Source of the DNA: Psychrobacter sanguinis
Lineage (GTDB): Bacteria > Pseudomonadota > Gammaproteobacteria > Pseudomonadales > Moraxellaceae
Reading direction: 5' to 3'
DNA: 64,000 nt
Assembly (NCBI RefSeq): GCF_020736705.1
Contig: NZ_CP085990.1
Coordinates: 2,108,001-2,172,000, forward strand
The translations under genes and the position numbers were made by a program. Under the pieces are notes generated by a model that saw only the letters and a list, made by a program, of their open reading frames with translations, was not told the origin of the DNA and did not search any database. Shown here piece by piece: positions 34,277 through 43,139 of the stretch. Position 1 is the stretch's first letter. Each line of letters starts with the position of its first letter.

Positions 34277-35296
34277 ATGACCCATTTACTGAAGCTTAAG
34301 CCTATGGAAAGCTCCGCGCAGTCTGATAAGTTGCCTAACCTATCAGATTCTACCCACTTTCATTCTATTAAAAACCCCGCCTTTAGGCGTATAGGTTTAA
34401 TGGGCCGCGCCCGTAAACGGGGGGTTATTACTACTATTCATGAGATAGGGCAACGGATTAACGAAATGGGATTGAGTCTCTACGTTGATTCGGATACCGC
34501 GTCTTTACCTGATCTTGAGCTTGAAAAACTAAATCAATTACAGATAGTGAAACGTAGCCTACTTGGTGAAGTCTGTGACTTAGTCATTGTGGTAGGTGGA
34601 GATGGTTCTATTCTGCATGCGGCACAAGCATTGGCTCGTTACCGAGTACCTGTACTTGGGGTCAATAGGGGCCGATTAGGGTTTTTGACTGATGTGAATC
34701 CTGATGAGGTGGGGGTTAAGTTACGTCAAGTATTGATGGGCGATTATCAGCTCGATCAAAGGTTTTTATTGATGATGGAAATCCGTGAAGACCGCGAGGT
34801 TGTACATCAAGATATGGCCCTCAATGATGTGGTATTACATGCCGGTAAATCAGTGCATATGATTGATTTTCAACTCAAAATTGATGGCTTAGATGTTTAT
34901 CGCCAACACAGTGATGGTCTAATTGTGGCGACGCCGACAGGGTCTACCGCCTATGCTTTGTCTGGAGGCGGGCCTATTATTCACCCAAGCTTAGATGCCA
35001 TATGTTTGGTGCCGATGCATCCCCATACGTTGTCGAGCCGTCCCATTGTGGTCAGCGATAAAAGTGAAATCATGATTCGTATTCATGAGGACAATCGTAC
35101 TCAGCCTATGGTCAGTGCAGATGGCAAACCTAGTGTGGCATTAGAGCAGCATCAAAGATTGTATATTCGAAAGCATCCGGACAAATTAACCTTATTACAT
35201 CCTCCAGGATTTGATTTTTACGAGGCGTGTCGTACTAAGCTTAATTGGAATGTGCATGCTGAAGAATTTGCTTTAGATAGTGAAGATGACCAATAG
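34277..35296 (+). CDS. nadK: NAD kinase
   Basis: 339 residues, longer than E. coli NadK (292), because ~35 N-terminal residues precede the conserved FRRIGLMGRARKRG start. The start could also be ATG 34304. DLVIVVGGDGSILHAAQAL carries the GGDG motif and catalytic Asp; GVNRGRLGFLTDVNPDE follows; DGLIVATPTGSTAYALSGGGPIIHP is the NE/D and Gly-rich region. NadK makes NADP from NAD and ATP (or polyphosphate). No good Shine-Dalgarno is evident. A YeaC-type gene follows 73 bp later (counting from its ATG) and may be cotranscribed. Confidence 0.96.
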   Translation: MTHLLKLKPMESSAQSDKLPNLSDSTHFHSIKNPAFRRIGLMGRARKRGVITTIHEIGQRINEMGLSLYVDSDTASLPDLELEKLNQLQIVKRSLLGEVCDLVIVVGGDGSILHAAQALARYRVPVLGVNRGRLGFLTDVNPDEVGVKLRQVLMGDYQLDQRFLLMMEIREDREVVHQDMALNDVVLHAGKSVHMIDFQLKIDGLDVYRQHSDGLIVATPTGSTAYALSGGGPIIHPSLDAICLVPMHPHTLSSRPIVVSDKSEIMIRIHEDNRTQPMVSADGKPSVALEQHQRLYIRKHPDKLTLLHPPGFDFYEACRTKLNWNVHAEEFALDSEDDQ

Positions 35297-35369
35297 TGAG
35301 ATTTTAGTTTCTATTAGTTTCAACTATAAGTAGCACTAAATATCAGTCATACTAAATATGAGGTATAAC

Positions 35370-35675
35370 ATGAATAAAGAAGAAGTATTGGCAGCTATGA
35401 CGCCTGAGCTAGTGGCCTCTTTTAAGACCGCCATTGAATTGGGCAAATGGCCTGATGGCAATAAGCTAACGCCAGAGCAACGTGAAACTTGTCTTCAAGC
35501 AGTGATGATATGGGAACATGAAAATCTGCCGCCACAAGAACGCGTGGGCTATATTCATAAGCCGGTTAAAAAAGACGGTACAGTGGTAGGAGAGGAATGT
35601 GATGTTGAACATGAACATCATTATCCAAACATGCCCAACCCTAAAGGCGCTATCCAGCCAGTGAAGTTTCGTTAA
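35370..35675 (+). CDS. YeaC-family (DUF1315) protein
   Basis: 101 residues from ATG 35370, chosen because GAGGT lies 6 nt upstream; an in-frame ATG at 35358 overlaps that site. MTPELVASFKTAIELGKWPDGNKLTPEQRETCLQAVMIWE matches the YeaC family closely. The C-terminal third is His-rich (EECDVEHEHHYPNMPNPKGAIQPVKF) and may bind metal. Function unknown. A perfect hairpin terminator follows. Confidence 0.85.
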   Translation: MNKEEVLAAMTPELVASFKTAIELGKWPDGNKLTPEQRETCLQAVMIWEHENLPPQERVGYIHKPVKKDGTVVGEECDVEHEHHYPNMPNPKGAIQPVKFR

Positions 35676-35703
35676 TTCAATAGCATTTAATTATTTTCTG
35701 GCC

Positions 35704-35738
35704 AAAAAAAAGACTAACTTAAGTTAGTCTTTTTTTTT
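35704..35738. terminator. Bidirectional terminator between yeaC-like and hopJ-like genes
   Basis: Perfect 9-bp palindromic stem GACTAACTT / AAGTTAGTC (35712-35729) with A8 left and T9 right. Confidence 0.92.
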
Positions 35739-35762
35739 GGCCGATTACAAATGATAAGTGAA

Positions 35763-36137
35763 CTAGATGTTTTTTACATCTACGTTTGGACGCGGTGTTA
35801 AGGGATTTTCTTCCATTAAGAACGCACTCCAACCCCAGTGTAAAAAGTTACGGATATTGGCGTGATCAGTCCCATTTGAGGTGGCAAGTACAGAATGATA
35901 ATGCTCACCAAAGAGCTTTAAAGTATCAAGCTGGTTTAAACCATGGTGTTTGGCAAAACCAAAGATCTTTGCACTGCCTTCATTGGTACCTGGTTCATTA
36001 ACCAAGTCCCCATTAATAAATTTAACAGGGGTATAACGATAAAAATCATCGATAAAGTTAATCACATCACTAAAGCCAATGGCTTTTTTGTCTAATCCGT
36101 TTAATAGTGCAGACACGTCAGAATGTCGGATACTCAT
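35763..36137 (-). CDS. HopJ-family protein (HopJ type III effector domain)
   Basis: 124 residues. FIDDFYRYTPVKFINGDLVNEPGTNEGSAKIFGFAKHHGLNQLDTLKLFGEHY and NIRNFLHWGWSAFLM follow the HopJ family, small proteins found widely in non-pathogenic bacteria. The name comes from a Pseudomonas syringae effector; there is no type III secretion system here, so the protein is more likely a housekeeping protein of unknown role. It lies between the yeaC-like gene and csrA. Confidence 0.8.
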   Translation of the reverse strand: MSIRHSDVSALLNGLDKKAIGFSDVINFIDDFYRYTPVKFINGDLVNEPGTNEGSAKIFGFAKHHGLNQLDTLKLFGEHYHSVLATSNGTDHANIRNFLHWGWSAFLMEENPLTPRPNVDVKNI

Positions 36138-36249
36138 AATGGCCTCATTATCAAATCAAAACTAATTATTAGATGCTAATGTTACGGTTGTCTCTTAGAG
36201 CATACGACCTAAGTACGATGCCGATAAGATAATGCTGTAAAACGATCAG

Positions 36250-36495
36250 CTATCTGTTGAAAAAGTCATCATCATCAAATGAAGTTGGAAAATTGCTTTG
36301 TTCCAAGTGCTGCATTTGTGACTGCATCGCACGTTCGTGCTGAATACGTTGATAGATTTCTTCACGATGGACGGCAATATCTTTAGGCGCATTGACACCA
36401 ATACGAACTTGGTTGCCTTTTACACCCAACACAGTGACGCTTACTTCGTCACCAATCATTAAAGTTTCACCCACACGGCGAGTTAAAATTAACAT
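36250..36495 (-). CDS. csrA: Carbon storage regulator CsrA
   Basis: 81 residues. [51 protein letters not shown] is the complete CsrA core with Arg44-equivalent in [10 protein letters not shown]. It binds GGA-containing mRNA leaders and controls translation of metabolic and biofilm genes. The C-terminal ~20 residues ([18 protein letters not shown]) extend beyond the 61-residue E. coli protein and are acidic. AAGGAG lies upstream. In related genera csrA follows lysC; here an IS3 element separates them. Confidence 0.96.
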   Translation of the reverse strand: MLILTRRVGETLMIGDEVSVTVLGVKGNQVRIGVNAPKDIAVHREEIYQRIQHERAMQSQMQHLEQSNFPTSFDDDDFFNR

Positions 36496-36791
36496 GCGTC
36501 ACACTCCTTATGTCGCAATTGAAAAAACTGGCAAATGCCAAATGATAAAATAGTCATAATGTTGCCCATTAAGTTTGCCCTTTAAAATAGGCGACCTTGA
36601 TTGTCCAACACTACTTTGAAGTTATTCACTTAGTCCGAAGACTAAAATATCAGAACAACCCACTTTCCAAGGGAATAATAGTGTTCAAAATAGCATTGCT
36701 ATGAATGATGTGTTTGCCCTAAGAGCTTGATTTTTCTCTTAAATACATCTGCATAGACCATATTCGAACAGAACATTATAAGGGTTTATAA
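36496..36791. other. Upstream region of csrA, bordered by the IS3 element
   Basis: About 300 bp of AT-rich DNA that must now hold the csrA promoter; no high-quality -35/-10 pair was found. Confidence 0.4.
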
Positions 36792-36864
36792 TACTCCCGG
36801 AAAACTAGACCAAAAAATTGTAGCAAATAAGATAGAATAACCTTTAGAAAAAGAGGTCTATCTA

Positions 36865-37155
36865 ATGACAAAAGTACGTAAGCGTCACAATGCTGAATTT
36901 AAAAGCAAAGTCGCCGTTGAAGCCATCAAAGAACACAAAACCCTCAACGAGTTAACCGCAGAATATGGGGTTCATGCAACCCAAATCAGCAACTGGAAAA
37001 AGCAGGCTTTGGCAGTTATCCCTACTGCATTCAATACCAAACAGCAAGCCAACGAACAAGCCCAGCAAGCTATTATCGATGAACTACATAGGCAGCTAGG
37101 GCAAGTCATCAGTGAAAGAGACTGGCTTAAAAAAAAGTCCTTACAGCTACCCTGA
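36865..37155 (+). CDS. IS3-family transposase OrfA
   Basis: 96 residues. KRHNAEFKSKVAVEAIKEHKTLNELTAEYGVHATQISNWKKQAL is the IS3 helix-turn-helix, followed by a leucine-zipper-like stretch (QQAIIDELHRQLGQVISERDWLKKK). It ends shortly after an A8 run (37129-37136); the heptamer A-AAA-AAG (37131-37137) in the reading frame is a standard -1 slippery site leading into OrfB. Confidence 0.92.
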   Translation: MTKVRKRHNAEFKSKVAVEAIKEHKTLNELTAEYGVHATQISNWKKQALAVIPTAFNTKQQANEQAQQAIIDELHRQLGQVISERDWLKKKSLQLP

Positions 37156-38030
37156 GCACTCGTAAACAACTGCTAGAACCTGATAACAAGGATTTTAGTG
37201 TTCGTAAGCAATGTGAATTACTCAGTATCAACCGCTCAAGTCTGTACTATCAGCCAAAGCCCATCAGCGAGCTTGATATTACCCTGATGAACCTGCTTGA
37301 CCAGCAGTACACCAAGACCCCATTTTATGGGGTTAAACGCATGACAGCGTATTTGAGGCAACTAGGCTATCAAGTGGGAGAAGATCGAGTTAGGCGCTTA
37401 CTACGGCAAATGGGGCTAGACGCTATTTATCAGCATCCTAACACGAGTAAGCCTAACTCTGAGCATCAAGTTTACCCGTACTTGCTTAGGCATGTACCGA
37501 TTAGCCGTTGTAATCAAGTATGGAGTACTGATATCACCTATATTCGCTTAGCCAAGGGCTTCGTGTATTTGATGGCGGTGATAGATTGGTACAGTCGTTA
37601 TGTTCTAGACTGGTCGCTATCTACCACGCTTGAGGCGGATTTCTGCGTTGATACGGTAAGTAGCTTACTGCACAATGGGTTACGCTGTGAGATTTTTAAT
37701 ACGGATCAAGGCTCTCAGTTTACCAGCCCAAGATTTACCAGACCGCTCATTGAGCAGGGTATTGCCATCAGTATGGATGGTCGCGGTAGGGCACTGGATA
37801 ATATCTTTGTGGAAAGGCTTTGGCGATCAGTGAAGTATGAATGCGTGTATTTGCGACAGTTTGAGACAGTCAGTCAGGCAAGAGCAGGTTTGAAAGAGTA
37901 TTTCGAGTTTTACAATCATGAGCGTTTACATCAGTCGCTCGATTACCATACTCCTGCACAGGTTTATCTGGCTAACAATAGTTCGGATAATAAATCGTTT
38001 TATCAACCCAATTCTATCTTAATTTTATGA
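37137..38030 (+). CDS. IS3-family transposase OrfB (reached by -1 frameshift from OrfA)
   Basis: The -1 frame is open from the slippery site: it reads ...VLTATLSTRKQLLEPDN and continues unbroken. A separate ATG start is possible at 37287 (247 residues), but the coding sense clearly begins upstream (FSVRKQCELLSINRSSLYYQPKP). Catalytic triad: first D in WSTDITYI, second D in FNTDQGSQFTS, then exactly 35 residues to E in VERLWRSVKYE, the DD35E spacing of IS3. YNHERLHQSLDYHTPAQVY is the usual C-terminus. Both frames are intact, so the fusion transposase could be made. Confidence 0.92.
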   Translation, partial: VLTATLSTRKQLLEPDNKDFSVRKQCELLSINRSSLYYQPKPISELDITLMNLLDQQYTKTPFYGVKRMTAYLRQLGYQVGEDRVRRLLRQMGLDAIYQHPNTSKPNSEHQVYPYLLRHVPISRCNQVWSTDITYIRLAKGFVYLMAVIDWYSRYVLDWSLSTTLEADFCVDTVSSLLHNGLRCEIFNTDQGSQFTSPRFTRPLIEQGIAISMDGRGRALDNIFVERLWRSVKYECVYLRQFETVSQARAGLKEYFEFYNHERLHQSLDYHTPAQVYLANNSSDNKSFYQPNSILIL

Positions 38031-38056
38031 TAATTTGGTCTAGACATTGGGGAGTA

Positions 38057-38375
38057 CCTTAGTTAATGTTGTTACTGTCATTAGTAATCACTATATTTAA
38101 CGCATTGACTCACTTTAATTACATTATAAAAATTAAAAGAGTCGCCACATAAATTAAATCTGATAAATTAAAAGAGTCACTAGGACTCTTAAAATTTATC
38201 AGATATGACAACCTAAAGACCAGTTATTTAATGTGAATATCCATAACGTTCAGGGCATTTAAAGATAAATACAACAAAAGCGCTATTTCACATTATGCTG
38301 CTAGCACGAGTAATAGTCATTAAATGTAATGGCCATTACCGTGGAGTCAAAGGCGTTATAAAAAACAGTTGGTTC
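38057..38375. other. Region between the IS3 element and lysC
   Basis: AT-rich, no ORF. It holds the large palindrome at 38158-38204 and a partial copy of its arm (AAATTAAAAGAGTC-like) near 38130-38143. Confidence 0.4.
38158..38204 (-). terminator. Large palindrome, probable lysC terminator
   Basis: 12-bp outer arms ATCTGATAAATT (38158-38169) / AATTTATCAGAT (38193-38204), an AA/AA internal loop, 7-bp inner arms AAGAGTC / GACTCTT and a 5-nt loop. On the minus strand the inner hairpin is followed by TTAATTT, a fair U-tract. Confidence 0.55.
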
Positions 38376-39659
38376 TTAAAGACCCGCTACTTTACTTTCA
38401 CCATCAGCACGATCTAGACCGAATGCAGTGTGTAAAGATTTAACTGCTTTTTCTAAATGCTGTTCTTTCATCAATACTGAGATTTTGATTTCACTGGTAG
38501 AAATCATCTGAATGTTGATGTTATTTTCAGCCAATACTTGGAACATTTTACTAGCAACACCCGCATGTGAACGCATACCAACACCGACTAAAGACACTTT
38601 CACCACGTCAGTGTTACCATGAATTTCTTTGGCACCGATATCTTGCTTGATGCCTTCAAGAATTTTCATAGCCTTTTCAAAATCTGGACGATTTACAGTG
38701 AAACTAAAATCAGTTAAACCTTGATCTGATAAGTTTTGCAAGATCATATCGATTTCGATATTAGCATCACTAATCGGGGTTAAGATAGAAGAGGCAACGC
38801 CTGGATTATCCGGCACACCGCGTACCACAATCTTTGCTTCGTCTCTGTTAAATGCGATACCTGAAATGACCGGCTGTTCCATGTCGTCTCCTTCGTCAAC
38901 TGTAATCAGTGTGCCAACATTCTGGCGGAATTCTTCATCAAAGCTGCCATCTTGACCTTCGTCAAAACTAGACAGTACTCTCAAAGGTACTTGGTATTTA
39001 CCAGCAAACTCGACGGCACGAATTTGTAATACTTTTGAACCAAGACTGGCCATTTCGAGCATTTCTTCAAAAGTGATTTTATCAAGTTTACGGGCTTTGG
39101 CGGTTACCCGTGGGTCAGTGGTATAAACCCCATCTACATCAGTGTAAATTTGACACTCATCAGCGCCAAGAGCGGCAGCCAATGCCACGCCCGTAGTGTC
39201 TGAACCACCACGACCTAACGTAGTAATATTGCCTTCTTCATCAATACCTTGGAAGCCAGCTACTACCACCACATTGCCTAAATCAAGCTGAGCTCTAATC
39301 TTTTCATCATCAATAGAAGCAATACGTGCTTTATTGTATTTATTATCGGTGTGAATGGCCACTTGACCACCGGTAAAAGAGCGGGCGCCAATGCCTAGCT
39401 CTTTGATAGCCATAGATAATAATGAAATAGAAACCTGTTCACCTGTAGAGACCATTTGGTCATACTCACGAGGATCTGGTGTGCTGCTAATTTGATTGGC
39501 AAGGTCGATTAATCGGTTAGTCTCACCGCTCATGGCTGATACGACAACAATCACTTGATGTCCATGGTCATGCCAGCGCTTGACTCGCTTTGCAACATTT
39601 TTGATACGGTCGATACTGCCCATCGACGTACCACCATATTTTTGTACAATCAATGTCAT
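38376..39659 (-). CDS. lysC: Aspartate kinase
   Basis: 427 residues from ATG 39659 ([14 protein letters not shown]), with AAAGGG just upstream; the frame runs open to 39761 but the added residues are not aspartokinase-like. KYGGTSMG and [38 protein letters not shown] form the kinase core. Two ACT domains at the C-terminus ([29 protein letters not shown] and [33 protein letters not shown]) bind lysine/threonine. It starts the aspartate pathway to lysine, threonine, methionine and diaminopimelate. No lysine riboswitch is seen upstream. Confidence 0.97.
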   Translation of the reverse strand: MTLIVQKYGGTSMGSIDRIKNVAKRVKRWHDHGHQVIVVVSAMSGETNRLIDLANQISSTPDPREYDQMVSTGEQVSISLLSMAIKELGIGARSFTGGQVAIHTDNKYNKARIASIDDEKIRAQLDLGNVVVVAGFQGIDEEGNITTLGRGGSDTTGVALAAALGADECQIYTDVDGVYTTDPRVTAKARKLDKITFEEMLEMASLGSKVLQIRAVEFAGKYQVPLRVLSSFDEGQDGSFDEEFRQNVGTLITVDEGDDMEQPVISGIAFNRDEAKIVVRGVPDNPGVASSILTPISDANIEIDMILQNLSDQGLTDFSFTVNRPDFEKAMKILEGIKQDIGAKEIHGNTDVVKVSLVGVGMRSHAGVASKMFQVLAENNINIQMISTSEIKISVLMKEQHLEKAVKSLHTAFGLDRADGESKVAGL

Positions 39660-40094
39660 GTGAAACCCTTTGAATTGAAAGTTTTGGTTTTCACCATTAT
39701 CTCTACTACTATCGCCCAAACTTATGCCGCTAAATGAGATGTCATCTTTATAGACAGTCACTATGGCATACGCAGTAAGAGAAAATAATAATAAAAAACG
39801 GTAATCCCTTGGTTTATTTAAAACTGTCTAAAACGTAGAGGTGTCAGTAAACGCTATTGATCAAACAATCAATTCACGGAATAACCCAAAACTATTTAGA
39901 CAAACGTACTTTATAACACAACCGAACGTTACCATCAAAGAAAGCGAGACAAATTAATGATGGTAAATAGTTATAAATATCTAAACTTATTGCAATGGTT
40001 TGACGCGTCACTGAACGCGCTATGCGCACGTCCAGTGAGTTAGGCCAGTTAAGTAATTATGCATATTAAAGCTTAACCACTTTAAAACAGCATT
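39660..40094. other. Intergenic region between alaS and lysC
   Basis: No gene. It contains a good lysC promoter (39910-39938). A CACTG...CAGTG pair with GCGC repeats near 40009-40038 may be an alaS terminator but has no convincing U-tract. Confidence 0.4.
39910..39938 (-). promoter_or_regulatory. Sigma-70 promoter of lysC
   Basis: Minus strand -35 TTGATG (39938-39933), 17-bp spacer, -10 TATAAA (39915-39910). The leader would be ~245 nt. Confidence 0.5.
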
Positions 40095-42812
40095 CTAGCC
40101 TAATTGAGTGCCCAACCAAGTTGGCAACTGCGCCATAACGCCTTCTAATTTATCACTGCTTGGTGCACCGCCTTGAGCATAGTCAGGTTTACCACCACCT
40201 TTGCCACCAAGCTCTTCGGCTAAATGACGAATGATATCACCCGCTTTAATGTTGCCTGTTAGTGATTTACTGACTGAAGCGGCGAGCGCAAGTTGACCGT
40301 CTTTTTCACCCACTAACACAATAATAGTGTCTTGAAGCTTAGACTTCATGTCATCGATTAGACCGCGCATGGCTTTACCATCAATACCAGCAACTTTAGC
40401 AATCAGTACTTTTTTATCAGCGATGGTCTGTACATTGTCGACTAACGTAGCGGCTTGAGCACTGGCCATCTTTTGATTTAAGCGCTCAATTTCTTTTTCT
40501 AGCTCACGCAGTTTATCGGCCATGGTTTGTACACGGTCAGCCACTTCAGGACGTTTTGCTTTAAGCTGATTGGCTAGGGTAGTTAACTGACTGTCAGCTT
40601 GCTGTACATAACGCAGAGCACCCATACCAGTCAAAGCTTCAATACGGCGAATACCAGCGGCAATACCAGACTCTGAAGTGATTTTGAACAGGCCAATGTC
40701 ACCGGTACGCTTCACGTGTAGGCCACCGCAAAGCTCGATAGAAAACGGTTTTTCAATGCCATCTTCAATTTCGGTGGTCCCCATGGTCAATACGCGAACC
40801 GTTTCACCGTATTTCTCACCAAATAAAGCGGCTGCCCCCTTGGCCATCGCTTCATCAATTTTCATCAGTTCAATCTGAGTCTCAATGTTGGCTTGAATCT
40901 GCTCATTAACCAAACGTTCAATCGTCGCCAAATCTTTTTGCGACACGGCTTGGTCGTATGAGAAGTCAAAACGTAGCACTTCACTGGACACCAAAGAACC
41001 TTTTTGAGATACCTCATTGCCCAATACCTTACGTAAGGCAGCATGCAATAAGTGAGTGGCAGAATGGTTTCTGGCACTGGCAGAGCGAATCGCAGACACT
41101 ACTTGAGCATCAGCAGTCTGTTTGGTTTTTAGACTACCCATATTAACCACACCATGATGAATAATGGCTTGGCCCGATTTCTTAGTGTCTTCTACATTGA
41201 ATACGCCAGAGCTAGTGCGGATTTCACCCATTTCACCAACTTGACCACCGCCTTCAGCATAGAAAGGAGTACGGTCTAAAACGATGACGCCTTCGTCACC
41301 TTCATTTAACTCATCAACTTCTTTACCTTGTTGGTAAAGACCAATGATATTGGCTTGAGTGTCGTCTAACTTTTCGTAACCAACGAATTCAGTAGGAGCA
41401 TCTACTTTAATAGCAGCAGAGTAGTCCACATCAAATTTACCCGCATCACGAGCACGTTGACGTTGGATATTCATTTGCTCATCAAAGCCTGCTTCATCAA
41501 TACTAATACCACGCTCACGAGTGATGTCAGCGGTTAAATCCACTGGGAAGCCATAAGTGTCATATAACTTAAAGGCGGCTTCACCGGATAAAACATCACC
41601 CGATTTTAAGCTACTGAGTTCGCTGTCTAATAGACGTAGACCTTGAGCAAGTGTCTTAGCAAATTGTACTTCTTCTTTTTCGATAGCTGCTTCGATAAAG
41701 GCTTGTTTGTCAACCAGCTGTGGGTAAGCTTCACCCATCTCTGCTACCAAAGGAGCGACCATTTTGTAGAAGAAGCTGTCTTCAGCACCCAGTTTATTAC
41801 CATGTCTTACGGCACGGCGAATAATACGACGTAGCACATAACCACGGCCTTCATTACTTGGCAATACACCATCAGCAATCAAAAAACTTACCGCACGGAT
41901 ATGGTCAGCGATAACTTTTAAAGAAGCTTGCTCTTCGTTTTTGATACCTAATAGATCAGCAGCACTATTGATTAAATTGACGAATAAATCAATTTCATAG
42001 TTGCTGTGTACCCCTTGTAAGATAGCGCTGATACGTTCAAGACCCATGCCAGTATCTACGCTTGGTGCTGGTAGAGGCTCCATGGTGCCATCTGGCTGAC
42101 GGTTGAACTGCATAAATACACAGTTCCATACTTCGATATAACGGTCACCATCTTCTTCAGGCGTACCAGGTAAGCCGCCTTCTACGTGTGCGCCATGGTC
42201 ATAAAAAACTTCTGAGCAAGGACCACAAGGGCCAGTATCGCCCATGGCCCAGAAGTTATCTGACGCATAGGGTGCGCCTTTATTATCGCCAATACGGATA
42301 ATACGCTCAGCAGGCAGGCCGATATCTTTATGCCAGATATCAAACGCCTCATCATCAGTCTCATAGATAGTGACATATAACTTGTCGGCATCCAAAGCTA
42401 ACCAATCCGCTGAAGTTAAAAACTCCCACGCATAAGCAATGGCAGATTTTTTGAAATAGTCACCAAACGAGAAGTTACCCAACATTTCAAAGAAAGTATG
42501 GTGACGGGCGGTGTAACCCACGTTATCCAAATCATTGTGTTTACCGCCGGCACGCACACATTTTTGTGAGGTAACCGCACGGCTGTAATCGCGTTTATCG
42601 ATGCCCAAAAAGCAGTCTTTAAATTGGTTCATACCGGCATTAGTGAACAACAAGGTTGGGTCGTTGTAAGGCACTAAGCTAGACGAGGGCACATGCGTGT
42701 GCTGCTTGCTGACAAAGAAGTCTATAAATGCTTTGCGCAGCTCAGCTGTGCTTAAAAATTTGCGAGTGGTAGGTGATACTGAGTTTGTAGAAGTGGGCGC
42801 AGACTGAGTCAC
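40095..42812 (-). CDS. alaS: Alanyl-tRNA synthetase
   Basis: 905 residues (E. coli 876), the excess being a Ser/Thr-rich N-terminal ~18 residues and small loops. The class II catalytic domain shows [56 protein letters not shown] and [13 protein letters not shown]. The editing domain has [16 protein letters not shown] (zinc-binding HxxxH, ~residue 580) and [15 protein letters not shown] (C-x3-H, ~694). The C-Ala domain ends with [19 protein letters not shown] precedes the ATG. It lies upstream of lysC, as in Pseudomonas and Acinetobacter. Confidence 0.98.
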   Translation of the reverse strand: MTQSAPTSTNSVSPTTRKFLSTAELRKAFIDFFVSKQHTHVPSSSLVPYNDPTLLFTNAGMNQFKDCFLGIDKRDYSRAVTSQKCVRAGGKHNDLDNVGYTARHHTFFEMLGNFSFGDYFKKSAIAYAWEFLTSADWLALDADKLYVTIYETDDEAFDIWHKDIGLPAERIIRIGDNKGAPYASDNFWAMGDTGPCGPCSEVFYDHGAHVEGGLPGTPEEDGDRYIEVWNCVFMQFNRQPDGTMEPLPAPSVDTGMGLERISAILQGVHSNYEIDLFVNLINSAADLLGIKNEEQASLKVIADHIRAVSFLIADGVLPSNEGRGYVLRRIIRRAVRHGNKLGAEDSFFYKMVAPLVAEMGEAYPQLVDKQAFIEAAIEKEEVQFAKTLAQGLRLLDSELSSLKSGDVLSGEAAFKLYDTYGFPVDLTADITRERGISIDEAGFDEQMNIQRQRARDAGKFDVDYSAAIKVDAPTEFVGYEKLDDTQANIIGLYQQGKEVDELNEGDEGVIVLDRTPFYAEGGGQVGEMGEIRTSSGVFNVEDTKKSGQAIIHHGVVNMGSLKTKQTADAQVVSAIRSASARNHSATHLLHAALRKVLGNEVSQKGSLVSSEVLRFDFSYDQAVSQKDLATIERLVNEQIQANIETQIELMKIDEAMAKGAAALFGEKYGETVRVLTMGTTEIEDGIEKPFSIELCGGLHVKRTGDIGLFKITSESGIAAGIRRIEALTGMGALRYVQQADSQLTTLANQLKAKRPEVADRVQTMADKLRELEKEIERLNQKMASAQAATLVDNVQTIADKKVLIAKVAGIDGKAMRGLIDDMKSKLQDTIIVLVGEKDGQLALAASVSKSLTGNIKAGDIIRHLAEELGGKGGGKPDYAQGGAPSSDKLEGVMAQLPTWLGTQLG

Positions 42813-43139
42813 ATGAACTCCTTAAAGAATGGCGGTTAAGCTAAAGGGTTATTAACGATAAATTATAAAGGGATTTATACAGATAAAGTAGTTTTACAGC
42901 CGCAAAATAAGACATAGAGTGCTTACAAAGACGTTGCTATAAATAATAGCGTCAAAGTTTAGCATATTTAAAGCCAAAACATGACTATTGACTCAATATC
43001 AAGCAGTATACAAACAGCATATTCGTAAAATTACTGCCCATATAATTACTGCTAATAAAACTAATGGGCTCTTATATACTGTCTAATATCCTTTATTGGC
43101 TAAGGTTTCTCATCAGCTAAGCCTGCTTATAAGCTAAAA
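42813..43139. other. Region between the DUF389 gene and alaS
   Basis: 327 bp, AT-rich; presumably the alaS promoter (a TATAAT at 42862-42867 on the minus strand lacks a good -35). No ORF or RNA gene visible. Confidence 0.35.

Larger units (their letters stand above)
36792..38056 (+). mobile_element. IS3-family insertion sequence
   Basis: Imperfect inverted repeats: left TACTCCC (36792-36798), then CTAGACCAAA, then AAGATAGAAT; right end inverted shows TACTCCC, CTAGACCAAA and AAGATAGAAT in the same spacing. They enclose two overlapping reading frames of an IS3-type transposase. The exact ends are uncertain because TAC occurs on both sides in a position that could be either repeat or a 3-bp target duplication. 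About 1.26 kb, normal for IS3. No internal stops beyond the programmed frameshift. Confidence 0.88.

Noticed and set aside
35763..36137. HopJ protein as evidence for a type III secretion system
   Set aside because: The family is widespread in bacteria without such systems and no secretion genes are present.
39660..39940. Lysine riboswitch upstream of lysC
   Set aside because: The leader lacks the conserved lysine-box sequences; only a plain promoter is seen.
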